This document shows positions 48,957 through 57,098 of a stretch of 64,000 nucleotides of DNA, one piece after another. The position numbers and the translations under genes are program-made. Source of the stretch: CAKRJP01 sp963658085 (lineage in GTDB: Bacteria; Bacillota; Clostridia; Lachnospirales; Lachnospiraceae); contig CAVKOU010000008.1 in NCBI GenBank assembly GCA_963658085.1, forward strand, positions 1 to 64,000. Direction: 5' to 3'. How positions within the stretch are numbered: the first letter of the stretch is position 1; each line of letters starts with the position of its first letter. Under the pieces are notes generated by a model. That model had not been told where the DNA came from. It made no database searches and worked only from the letters and a program-made list of their open reading frames with translations.

Positions 48957-49865
48957 AAACTTGCCTATTTTTTTTACCTCTGCCTCCAAAGGCACTCCAA
49001 ATTTATCTTCTACTTTCTCTGAGACCTGTCTCATAAGATTGTCGATATCCGATGCCGTTGCATGGTCTTTGTTGATCACGAATCCCGAATGTTTTTCGGA
49101 AACCTGGGCTCCTCCTACCCGGAATCCCTTAAGTCCTGCATCCTGAATCAATTTCCCTGCAAAATATCCTTCCGGCCGTTTAAAAGTACTTCCCGCACTT
49201 GGATATTCTAATGGCTGTTTCTCGATTCGTTTTTGTTTTAACTCTTCCATCAATTCCTTAATTTCTGCAGGATTCTTTGGTGTAAGCTTCATTTTCGCTG
49301 ATAGAACAATATCTCCTCTTTTCCCAATGAGACTGGTGCGATATCCAAGCTCCAGCTGCTCTGTCGGAATTGTCTCAATTTCTCCCTGTGGATTTAATAC
49401 CGTCACGCTAACCAAAATATCCTTCATTTCTCCGCCGTAGGCTCCTGCATTCATCACACAGGCGCCTCCAAGGCATCCGGGAATTCCTGCGGCAAATTCA
49501 AAACCACCCAAAGAATGTTCTAACGCCTTACTTCCAATGGCAGACAAAAGTGCACCTGCTCTGGCTGTTATAAATTCTCCATCCACCGTAATCTCACTCA
49601 TCCTGCGGCCAATCTGAATAATCGCACCGTCATATCCTTCATCCGATACCAAGAGATTACTTCCATTTCCCACTATATAATAAGGAACATTCTCTTCCCT
49701 ACAAAGAGCTATAAGCTTTACAACTTCCTCCTCCGTCTCCGGAATCAGAAAGTAATCTGCAGGTCCACCTACCCGAAAAGTGGTATGTTTACTCATAGGT
49801 TCCTCAAGCAATGCCCTTTTTTCTGTCACGATACTTGCTAATTTATCATAAAATTTTTGGTCCAT
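48954..49865 (-). CDS. murB: UDP-N-acetylenolpyruvoylglucosamine reductase
   Basis: Flavoenzyme reducing UDP-GlcNAc-enolpyruvate to UDP-MurNAc in peptidoglycan synthesis. The 303-residue protein has the FAD-binding motifs NTxRVGGPAD-type (HTTFRVGGPADYFL), YYIVGNGSNLLVSDEGYDG and FAAGIPGCLGGACVMNAGAYGGEM, and the catalytic Ser/Glu region YPSAGSTFKRPEGYFAGKLIQDAGLKG. Type II MurB. The start at 49865 follows GGGAGGAAG. Association with rapZ and whiA is common in Firmicutes. Confidence 0.96.
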   Translation of the reverse strand: MDQKFYDKLASIVTEKRALLEEPMSKHTTFRVGGPADYFLIPETEEEVVKLIALCREENVPYYIVGNGSNLLVSDEGYDGAIIQIGRRMSEITVDGEFITARAGALLSAIGSKALEHSLGGFEFAAGIPGCLGGACVMNAGAYGGEMKDILVSVTVLNPQGEIETIPTEQLELGYRTSLIGKRGDIVLSAKMKLTPKNPAEIKELMEELKQKRIEKQPLEYPSAGSTFKRPEGYFAGKLIQDAGLKGFRVGGAQVSEKHSGFVINKDHATASDIDNLMRQVSEKVEDKFGVPLEAEVKKIGKF

Positions 49866-49994
49866 AAATCTTCCTCCCAATATATCCCCTATGTTACACT
49901 ATGTATTTTTCAAACTCAAGGGGACACTTGCAAAATTCCGGCAGATGCTGTATATTGATGGAAAACAATTTTCAAAAAGGAGTGATGTTTTCCC

Positions 49995-51272
49995 GTGGAC
50001 TCGAGTGTCGTCGCGCAATTAGTTATACTTATTATTTTATTAATCCTTTCTGCATTTTTCTCATCAGCAGAAACTGCACTTACAACTGTAAACCGAATCC
50101 GAATCCGCAATCTGGCTGAAGAAGGCAATAAGAATGCTCAGATTGTTCTAAAAATTACGGATGATTCTTCTAAGATGTTAAGTGCGATCCTGATCGGCAA
50201 CAATATAGTAAACTTGTCCGCTGCATCTTTGACCACTACCCTGTCCTACCATTTAGGTGGATCCATGGTAGCCATTGCCAGCGCTATATTGACAGTTGCT
50301 ATCTTGCTCTTTGGCGAGATTACTCCGAAGACTCTTGCAACTCTTCATGCCGAAAAGATTTCCCTGCTCTATGCAAAAATTATTCATATATTTATCGTTA
50401 TAATGACGCCTTTTATCTTTATTATCAATGGATTGTCATCGATTTTATTCCGACTGATGCGGATCGATCCAAATGCTAACAATAAATCTATGACAGAAGG
50501 TGAACTGCGTACCATTGTGGATGTGAGCCACGAGGACGGGGTCATTGAATCAGAAGAAAAGGAAATGATCTACAATGTGTTTGACTTAGGGGATGCAAAA
50601 GCAAAAGATGTTATGGTTCCTCGCGTTCATGTAACATTTGCAGACGTAAACAGTACCTACGAAGATCTGATTGAAATCTTTAGAGAGGATAAGTTTACCA
50701 GACTTCCTATTTACAAGGACACCACAGACAATGTCATCGGAACTATCAACATGAAGGACCTTCTTCTATACAGTAACACCGGAGACTTTCATGTGCGTAA
50801 TATTATGCGAGAGCCTTATTTCACTTATGAATACAAGGACATTTCCGAACTGTTGGTGGAAATGCGTCAGGCTTCTCTCAATATTGCCATCGTTCTAGAC
50901 GAATACGGTGAAACATCCGGCCTCATTACTCTGGAAGATATTTTGGAGGAGATCGTGGGCGAAATTCATGATGAATATGATGAAAATGAAGAGGAGTTTA
51001 TCACCAGGATCAACGACTTAGAATACACGGTAGAAGCTTCTATTAACTTAGATGATCTTAATGATGAATTAGATCTTAATCTTTCTTCCGAAGATTATGA
51101 TTCTTTAGGCGGATTTATCATCGAACATCTTGATCGTTTGCCGGAGGTTGGTGATCAATTCACCACAGAGGATGGTATTAAGATGATCGTAGAAAAGATG
51201 GATAAAAACCGCATCGAACGGGTACATCTTTATTTGCCTGAACCCAAAGAGGAAGAAGAAACTAAGGAATAA
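49995..51272 (+). CDS. CorC/HlyC-family membrane protein (CNNM, CBS, CorC_HlyC domains)
   Basis: A 425-residue protein: a DUF21/CNNM membrane domain (about 1-185; LSAFFSSAETALTTVNRIRIRNLAEEGN), a CBS pair (about 205-325; VMVPRVHVTFADVNSTYEDLIEIF, NVIGTINMKDLLLY, IVLDEYGETSGLITLEDILEEIVGEIHDEYD) and the C-terminal FAD-binding-like CorC domain (about 340-425). The start is GTG after AAGGAGTGA. Members export or modulate Mg2+/Co2+; older databases call them hemolysins, for which there is no support here. A monocistronic gene ending at a strong convergent terminator. Confidence 0.92.
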   Translation: MDSSVVAQLVILIILLILSAFFSSAETALTTVNRIRIRNLAEEGNKNAQIVLKITDDSSKMLSAILIGNNIVNLSAASLTTTLSYHLGGSMVAIASAILTVAILLFGEITPKTLATLHAEKISLLYAKIIHIFIVIMTPFIFIINGLSSILFRLMRIDPNANNKSMTEGELRTIVDVSHEDGVIESEEKEMIYNVFDLGDAKAKDVMVPRVHVTFADVNSTYEDLIEIFREDKFTRLPIYKDTTDNVIGTINMKDLLLYSNTGDFHVRNIMREPYFTYEYKDISELLVEMRQASLNIAIVLDEYGETSGLITLEDILEEIVGEIHDEYDENEEEFITRINDLEYTVEASINLDDLNDELDLNLSSEDYDSLGGFIIEHLDRLPEVGDQFTTEDGIKMIVEKMDKNRIERVHLYLPEPKEEEETKE

Positions 51273-51273
51273 A

Positions 51274-51320
51274 AAATCGGAGAGAAGGAATCTTTTTACG
51301 AGATTCTTTCCCTCCGATTT
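51274..51320. terminator. Convergent bidirectional terminator
   Basis: Stem AAATCGGAG.GAA.GAATC and its complement GATTCTTTC.CTCCGATTT, 19 bp with one mismatch, with T-runs on both strands. It stops the CorC-like gene from the left and the sigma-like gene from the right. Confidence 0.9.
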
Positions 51321-51324
51321 ATTT

Positions 51325-52242
51325 TTATTCTTTTGGCATTTCTCCATTCTCTACCACATGGAAGAGATCGTTGATATCTTCATCCTCCTCGGGAGCATCT
51401 TCTCCCGCAAGTTTTAGTATATTAGCGATTTCATCCGGGCTAAGTCCACTCTGTTCGGCAACTTCCTCTACGGAAACTTTTCTCCCGAAATCATCCTTCA
51501 TTTTCTGAATGATCTCATCTAAATCCGAAACCTTACTTACCATCTTCTTATCTCTGGCTTTGGTTTCCGTCTGCTCCTCAATCATTGTCAAAATGGTAGA
51601 ACGCACTTCTTCAAGGAGCTTACGTTCTAGGGCTTCTCCTTCCAAGTCATCTTCCTCTAAGGTCGCGTCCCGGGAATATTCTTCCGAAGATATAAATTCT
51701 TCAGACTCCTCTTCCTCATCCTCCCAGATAATCTCTGCAGGCTCTCGTAATTTCTGAACTCCAAGCAAAAGAGCCATACTTCCTTCCTGCACCAGATCTC
51801 CTAACGGAATTTCCGGCTGTTTTAAGTCCATAGCCATTTCCATCACCTGTGGCATCAGCTTCTTTAGAAGCACCTCCTCCTCGGTCTTTGGTCGCATGTT
51901 CTCTATATCTCTTAGATACTCCTTGGCAAATTCTCTCTCCGCATTACTTAAAGCATCTCTTCCCTTTAGAGGACCTTTATTTGCAGCCTCGTTTATGCCT
52001 TCCTGATTTCCGGAAACATCTCCATCTGCAACTTCTTTGATCTCACCTTTTCTTGGCACAAATCCAGAGACGATGACCTTCTGGCTCATAAGATATTCGC
52101 ACACCAACGACAGCTGTTCCTCATTTAGATCATCTTCTTTAAAATATTCTTCCACTTCCGAAAAGGACATTCTATTTCCCTGTTCTTTTCCTTGCTCCAG
52201 GATTCCCGCAAGTTTCGCGGTAAATTCCAATCGGTCTGCCAT
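51325..52242 (-). CDS. Degenerate sigma-70-like protein lacking regions 2.4 and 4
   Basis: A 305-residue acidic protein. Residues 5-60 resemble sigma region 1.1 (LAGILEQGKEQGNRMSFSEVEEYF). Residues 100-165 resemble regions 1.2-2.2 and keep the core-binding motif as PLGDLVQEGSMALLLGVQKL. Where promoter-melting and -10 recognition residues should follow there is a Glu/Asp-rich segment (WEDEEEESEEFISSEEYSR). Residues 215-275 resemble regions 2.4 end to 3.1 (MVSKVSDLDEIIQKMKDDFGRKVSVEEVAEQSGLSPDEIANILKLAGE), after which the protein ends in an acidic tail. Region 4 is absent. It may bind RNA polymerase without directing promoters. It is followed by nothing on its strand; ThrE lies 41 nt upstream. 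Confidence 0.75.
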   Translation of the reverse strand: MADRLEFTAKLAGILEQGKEQGNRMSFSEVEEYFKEDDLNEEQLSLVCEYLMSQKVIVSGFVPRKGEIKEVADGDVSGNQEGINEAANKGPLKGRDALSNAEREFAKEYLRDIENMRPKTEEEVLLKKLMPQVMEMAMDLKQPEIPLGDLVQEGSMALLLGVQKLREPAEIIWEDEEEESEEFISSEEYSRDATLEEDDLEGEALERKLLEEVRSTILTMIEEQTETKARDKKMVSKVSDLDEIIQKMKDDFGRKVSVEEVAEQSGLSPDEIANILKLAGEDAPEEDEDINDLFHVVENGEMPKE

Positions 52243-52283
52243 ATTTTCGCTTACCTTTCCTTTATGTTTCCATTTTATTTTTA

Positions 52284-53543
52284 CTATTGATTACCATGAT
52301 CCTGATGCTGTGGAGCTTTTCCGATATGGAACTCTCTCTTCAGCTGATACATCAACACTCTGGTCACTACGTCCACGATCAAAAATCCGAAGGCAATTCC
52401 CAGACAAGTCTCAAACAATACCTTCATCTGCTCAAAAGCCATAGCATTGTCTCCTCCCACGAATCCATACATCATATAGTAAAGATTCGGTCCGGGGATC
52501 AGAGGAAATACCGACGCTGTTAAAAAGATGGTAGACGGTGCTCGATTCACTCTGGACATGACAAAGGCATATCCCGCCACAAAGGTGGCCCCTATAATCG
52601 TAGCCCAAAAATTACTGTCAGTGTAATTATATACAGCCATGTACACAAACCAGGTAAAGAAGGCTCCGATACTGGAATATAGCACCTGCTTTCCTCTTAC
52701 CTTAAACCACCAGGCGAATCCGGTACAGGCAATGGTACAGCTGATCAATTGCACTGCAAAATTAGGCGCGATCACAAACCCTTGTAGCTCCCCTTTGTCA
52801 AATACAGACATCGCAAAAGCAATACCAAAAGCGATACCGGCAGCTCCCAAAACAGAATCCATAATCTTAATAGATCCGGAAATAAAATCTCTCTGCAATA
52901 AATCCCTGATACCATTGGTAATTCCCAGGCCGGAAATTAAGAGCATGACAATTCCGATCATGATCCACTCCGAATGATGTCCAAGTCCGATTTTAGAACA
53001 AAGCATTATAACCGTCTCAGATAAGCAAGATAAAATGGCATTATAAATTAAAAGGTTATCCTCCCGCTTCTCCAGCCATTTTCCCACTGCAACAATCATA
53101 ATAGAAATAATCGTGGCTACTATAGCATCCTGCCAATCACATCCAAAGAAAACAGCAAATCCGGTTCCGCCCATAACTCCCGCAACATATCGCAAATATG
53201 TTTTTTGCTTTGGTCGGTTGATAACTTCCATAAACTTCTCATGAAGTTCATCTGCATCCACAGGATTTGCACAGATGGTTCTGCAAAGATGATTCAGATA
53301 ATCCAATCGATCCAAATTCATCTCCGAAAGTTCAATATGTCTGGTCTGGGTAATAATCTCCCCTTCCGGTGTCTCTACGGTAATCTGCAAATTACTGGGA
53401 ATCGCGAATATATCATAGCGCACAAAACCATAGCTTTTCGCAATTCGATACAAGCTATCCTGCAGTCTAAAACATTCCGCTCCACTTTGAGCCATAGCTT
53501 CCCCAATGTCCAAAATGCCCTGCACAATTTTATTGTAGTTCAT
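52284..53543 (-). CDS. Threonine/serine exporter ThrE family
   Basis: A 419-residue membrane protein combining both ThrE parts. The cytosolic N-terminal ThrE domain reads ILDIGEAMAQSGAECFRLQDSLYRIAKSYG and DIFAIPSNLQITVETPEG. About ten membrane helices follow (residues 120-400), with GVMGGTGFAVFFGCDWQDAIVATIIS and the second half PSTIFLTASVFPLIPGPNLYYMMYGFVGGD. In many bacteria the halves are two genes (YjjP/YjjB); here they are fused. Likely exports small amino acids. It may share a transcript with the sigma-like gene. Confidence 0.9.
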   Translation of the reverse strand: MNYNKIVQGILDIGEAMAQSGAECFRLQDSLYRIAKSYGFVRYDIFAIPSNLQITVETPEGEIITQTRHIELSEMNLDRLDYLNHLCRTICANPVDADELHEKFMEVINRPKQKTYLRYVAGVMGGTGFAVFFGCDWQDAIVATIISIMIVAVGKWLEKREDNLLIYNAILSCLSETVIMLCSKIGLGHHSEWIMIGIVMLLISGLGITNGIRDLLQRDFISGSIKIMDSVLGAAGIAFGIAFAMSVFDKGELQGFVIAPNFAVQLISCTIACTGFAWWFKVRGKQVLYSSIGAFFTWFVYMAVYNYTDSNFWATIIGATFVAGYAFVMSRVNRAPSTIFLTASVFPLIPGPNLYYMMYGFVGGDNAMAFEQMKVLFETCLGIAFGFLIVDVVTRVLMYQLKREFHIGKAPQHQDHGNQ

Positions 53544-53577
53544 TGTAAACTCTCCCCAAATATTCTTCTCATCTCTC

Positions 53578-54216
53578 TTAACTTCTCTTTTCCATCTCCT
53601 CTATCACTGCAGGTAGTTGGAAAAAGTTGTGAATCACAGCTTCCGGTTCAGCCACCTGACCAAAACCGTAAGCCGCATAGATCATAGGAACGCCCGCCAT
53701 TTTACAGGCCAGGGCATCCCCGGCAGTATCTCCCACATATACCGGAGATTCCAGATGATAATCCTCTATGATCTTGCGAAGGTTATCTGCCTTAAAAAGC
53801 CCAGTATCTCCCGGACACAAGTGAGCCTCAAAGCACTCCCCAAGTCCTGTATTTTCAAGGAAAGCCTCCGGATAACCGGCCTGACAATTGCTGACGATAA
53901 ACAATCGATAAGTTTTCGATAACTCTCTTATGGTTTCCTTCATTCCTTCATAAAGATGACAAGGCGCATTTCTCACCCGGTCATTCTCATAGCGATAAAG
54001 ATATCCTGCAATTTGTTCTCGAACCTCATCTCCCTCTTCCGGAAACAGATCCTCCAAAATCTCCTTTAGGGGTTTTCCGAATTCTTTTCTTAAAATCTCA
54101 GGAGTCAGTACCATCTTTATATCCGTATTTTCACGCAAAGCCTCATTCCAAGCCCCTGCTACCTCAGGAGTGGAATCCCACAGGGTGCCATCTATATCAA
54201 AAATAATTCCGTCCAT
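53578..54216 (-). CDS. HAD-family phosphatase, Gph-like
   Basis: A 212-residue hydrolase: motif I IIFDIDGTLWDSTPEV, motif II FIVSNCQAGYPE, motif III Lys in LFKADNLRKIIEDY, motif IV VYVGDTAGDALACKMAGVPMIYAAYGFG. The helical cap after motif I places it with phosphoglycolate phosphatase-like enzymes; true substrate unknown. The start at 54216 follows GGAGAG; the longer frame lacks a site. It lies 34 nt upstream of ThrE on the same strand and may be cotranscribed. Confidence 0.88.
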   Translation of the reverse strand: MDGIIFDIDGTLWDSTPEVAGAWNEALRENTDIKMVLTPEILRKEFGKPLKEILEDLFPEEGDEVREQIAGYLYRYENDRVRNAPCHLYEGMKETIRELSKTYRLFIVSNCQAGYPEAFLENTGLGECFEAHLCPGDTGLFKADNLRKIIEDYHLESPVYVGDTAGDALACKMAGVPMIYAAYGFGQVAEPEAVIHNFFQLPAVIEEMEKRS

Positions 54217-54311
54217 GTTTCTCTCCGTCTTATTTCTACTCCATCTTATTTTCACATTCCGACTATACCGGAAAATCTTATAACTAATTAGGATCCTATT
54301 CGGAAAATCCT

Positions 54312-54752
54312 TTATTTATTCTCAATAGCCATGATCATATCCACACGGGTCTGATGTCTTCCACCCATGAATTCGGCATTTAACCATTCATCCACGATCA
54401 TCTTTGCCATCTCTATACCGATGACTCTAGAGCCAAAGGCCAGGATATTGGTATTGTTATGCTGTCTGGAAAGTTTCGCTGAAAATGGTTCTGAACAAAC
54501 CACTGCGCGAACTCCCTTTACCTTATTAGCTGCCAAAGAAATGCCTACTCCGGTTCCGCAGATCAAGATTCCAAGATCCACATCACCTGCTACTACGGCC
54601 CGTCCGACTTTCTCCCCATACTCTGGGTAATTACAGCTTTCATTGGTATCTGTTCCGAAGTTCACTACTTCATATCCCTTCTCCTTAAGATATTCTGAGA
54701 TTTCGTTTTTCATTTCTACAGCTGCATGATCATTTCCAATTCCGATTTTCAT
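54312..54752 (-). CDS. rpiB: Ribose-5-phosphate isomerase B
   Basis: Interconverts ribose-5-phosphate and ribulose-5-phosphate in the pentose phosphate pathway. The 146-residue protein starts MKIGIGNDHAAVEMKNEI and shows the active-site Cys in ILICGTGVGISLAANKVKGVRA, the His/Asn region LSRQHNNTNILAFGSRVIG and the C-terminal GGRHQTRV. LacAB/RpiB family; the absence of galactose genes favours RpiB. The ATG follows AAAGGAACC. Divergent from the Cof-type HAD gene, with an inverted repeat GGGCAAAA / TTTTGCCC in the shared 197-bp spacer. Confidence 0.93.
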   Translation of the reverse strand: MKIGIGNDHAAVEMKNEISEYLKEKGYEVVNFGTDTNESCNYPEYGEKVGRAVVAGDVDLGILICGTGVGISLAANKVKGVRAVVCSEPFSAKLSRQHNNTNILAFGSRVIGIEMAKMIVDEWLNAEFMGGRHQTRVDMIMAIENK

Positions 54753-54803
54753 AGTTGGTTCCTTTCATTTCCAAAACATACCTTGTAGTACTTCACTTAA
54801 AGA

Positions 54804-54826
54804 GGGCAAAAAAATCTTTTGCCCCC
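54804..54826. promoter_or_regulatory. Inverted repeat in the rpiB/HAD divergent spacer
   Basis: GGGCAAAA / TTTTGCCC with a 5-nt spacer, upstream of a TATAAT (about 54840-54848) that could serve the HAD gene. No T-run follows on either strand, so an operator is more likely than a terminator. Confidence 0.35.
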
Positions 54827-54949
54827 AACATCATGTTATATTATAATGTTTGGAGCAGAATACCGCAAGATACTAGAGATAGGTTTGATCATCCATTTAT
54901 ATTAGATTTCTGTTTCTATTTATATAATTTACGAAGGAGTAATACTTAT

Positions 54950-55726
54950 ATGATTAAATTGATTGCCAGCGATATTGACGGAACTTTATTAAAAGACGGT
55001 GCCCAAACACTGGACCCGGAATTATTTGATGTCATTTCGAAATTAAAAGAGAAAGGGATTCGTTTTGTTGCATCCAGTGGTCGAGGATACAACAGCCTGT
55101 TTCATCTTTTCGAACCTGTAGCCGATGATATTTATTACATTTCAGAGAACGGAGCTATATTAACTTATGAAGACCAAAAACTCTCCAGTGGCGAAATTCC
55201 AAGAGAATTGGCTCTGCGGATTTTCAAGGCCTCCAGAGAATGGCCCTGCGCTCCCTTTGTTTCCTGTGTGGACAGAAGTTATACCGATTCTGACAACGAG
55301 GAATTTCTCCATATCATGCGGGATGTGATCCACTACGACATAGAAAAAGTGGATTCTATGGATGAAATCAGGAAGCCTTTTATTAAATTTGCTCTCTGTG
55401 ATTTTGGAGCAGATATCGATACCTTTGGACATTTCAGAGAGCTTTTCGGTCAGGAGATTACCATCGTAACCTCCGGAAAAGACTGGGTGGATTTTGTTCC
55501 TGATGGGGTAAATAAGGGAATTGCCCTCGAGAAGCTTTGTAATCTTATGGGGATTTCCAGAGAGGAATGCATCGCCTTTGGAGACGAATATAACGATACC
55601 GCCATGTTAGAATTTGCCGGCATCGGATACGCTATGGAGCCTTGTGCCCCAGGTGTCGAGAAATATGCAAATAAGCGCACCGATTCTGTGCTGAAGGTTT
55701 TAAAGGAACTATTAGCTTCTCTGTAA
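54950..55726 (+). CDS. Cof-type HAD hydrolase
   Basis: A 258-residue Cof/YidA-like phosphatase: motif I LIASDIDGTLLKDGAQ, motif II FVASSGRGYNSL, motif III Lys in GVNKGIALEKL, motif IV CIAFGDEYNDTAMLEFAGIGYAMEP. The C2-type cap lies between motifs II and III. The start at 54950 follows AAGGAGT; in-frame codons upstream have no site. Substrate unknown; relatives act on sugar phosphates or flavin/pyridoxal precursors. Confidence 0.88.
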   Translation: MIKLIASDIDGTLLKDGAQTLDPELFDVISKLKEKGIRFVASSGRGYNSLFHLFEPVADDIYYISENGAILTYEDQKLSSGEIPRELALRIFKASREWPCAPFVSCVDRSYTDSDNEEFLHIMRDVIHYDIEKVDSMDEIRKPFIKFALCDFGADIDTFGHFRELFGQEITIVTSGKDWVDFVPDGVNKGIALEKLCNLMGISREECIAFGDEYNDTAMLEFAGIGYAMEPCAPGVEKYANKRTDSVLKVLKELLASL

Positions 55727-55768
55727 TAACGAACTTTTATGAAAAATTCTATTGAATTTTTTATCAGA

Positions 55769-55817
55769 AAATCCCCTGTAGATACTTTGATTTTCACCAA
55801 TGTTCTACAGGGGATTT
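55769..55817. terminator. Convergent terminator
   Basis: Stem AAATCCCCTGTAGA / TCTACAGGGGATTT, 14 perfect pairs with a 21-nt loop, between the HAD gene and the DUF3048 gene. An ATTTTGTA octamer is repeated about three times just after it (55814-55838). Confidence 0.75.
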
Positions 55818-55864
55818 GTAATTTTGTAATTTTGTAATTTTTAAATCTTTAAATTCTTTTTCTC

Positions 55865-56971
55865 TTATTGGAAGGTTGCCTGATTTGCATAGTTAAATGC
55901 AATATAACTCTTTCCACGATTAATCTTAATTTCATTTCCTGCATCATCAAAGAAAATCAGTCTTGAAGATTCATCGTTCGGTGTCTTGCTCCAGTGAATT
56001 TTCTGGATTCCGCCATTGGAAATATAATATCCAACAGTCTTGACTCCACCTTCCCAGTCTAACTGCTTATGTCCTACTTCATCTCTTACGGAAATAGTAG
56101 TCTCTAAAACAAAAACGTTCGTAAATGAAAGCTGATTTCCGGTACTGCTATCAATCTGTGCTGCTCCGTTGTTCTCCTTTTTATAAGTCTTAGAAGCCTC
56201 ATCATAAGTCAATGCAGCTGTCTGCGCGCCAAAATTAATATCCACTCTTGTACAATTGTCTGTACCAGCCTTTAACTGCTCGTTTAACCCATTAAATTTA
56301 AAAGCAGCATCTTTCATGTTATCCTTAAGATCGGTTCGTCTTCCTTCAGACTGTACCACAGATGCAAACTGAGTTCCGTCGAAGGTTCCTGTATGCTCCA
56401 GAGCATATCCTGCATTCAAACGATCCTGATCTCTTCCAAAAAGATTTCCCGCATTGTAAATTCCATCATACTGATCAAGGTTTAAAGCCTCCAGATAATC
56501 TGCAATAGAATCATCGATTCCCCAGTTTACATAAAATGCATCAAATCCCTGAGACAGGGCCGGGAAATAATATCTGCAACTTCTGATCGGGCAGATCTTT
56601 GGCACAGTGGTATAATCTCCATACAATGCCATAAATCTGGTGTGGTCTCCCTCTACCGGAATCTCAAAAATAATGTCTGCCTTTTCTACACCATATTGAG
56701 GCATGGCGTCCGGAATATTATTAACCATAACTGCCACCGGACGTTTTCCAATCGCTCCATCAGTTAAATCTGCAATTCCTGTAAGAAGATTCTGATTAGC
56801 TGGAATTTCTTCTGCTGGCTCTTCCTCCTTGGTCTCCTCTTCTTTTGTTGTTTCCTTGGTTTCTTTCTTGGTGACTGTGGTTTTTTCAGTATCATCGGAC
56901 TTCTTTGAACAAGCCGGAAGTACAGAAACGACCATCAGTGCAGCCAATAGTACACATAATTTTCTCTTCAT
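55865..56971 (-). CDS. DUF3048-domain lipoprotein
   Basis: A 368-residue surface lipoprotein. The start at 56971 follows GAGGAGG and opens the signal MKRKLCVLLAALMVVSVLPAC. A Glu/Thr/Lys-rich linker follows (residues 25-55), then the DUF3048 N-terminal domain (GKRPVAVMVNNIPDAMPQYGVEKADIIFEIPVEGDHTRFMALYGDY, PIRSCRYYFPALSQGFDAFYVNWG) and the C-terminal domain ending SSRLIFFDDAGNEIKINRGKSYIAFNYANQ. Homologues (YerB of B. subtilis) are of unknown role. Monocistronic. Confidence 0.9.
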   Translation of the reverse strand: MKRKLCVLLAALMVVSVLPACSKKSDDTEKTTVTKKETKETTKEEETKEEEPAEEIPANQNLLTGIADLTDGAIGKRPVAVMVNNIPDAMPQYGVEKADIIFEIPVEGDHTRFMALYGDYTTVPKICPIRSCRYYFPALSQGFDAFYVNWGIDDSIADYLEALNLDQYDGIYNAGNLFGRDQDRLNAGYALEHTGTFDGTQFASVVQSEGRRTDLKDNMKDAAFKFNGLNEQLKAGTDNCTRVDINFGAQTAALTYDEASKTYKKENNGAAQIDSSTGNQLSFTNVFVLETTISVRDEVGHKQLDWEGGVKTVGYYISNGGIQKIHWSKTPNDESSRLIFFDDAGNEIKINRGKSYIAFNYANQATFQ

Positions 56972-57098
56972 TTTTTTCCTCCTCAAACATAAACTCATAA
57001 TAAAACGAATCCTTTTTTTATGCAACCTATAACACTCATTTAATCTCTATCTTTTGTAAAATCTTAACATCTGTGTTACAATGACCTGGTCCGGATGA

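Noticed and set aside
49995..51272. Hemolysin
   Set aside because: The name comes from an old TlyC/HlyC label. The domain order CNNM-CBS-CorC indicates a divalent metal transport-type protein.
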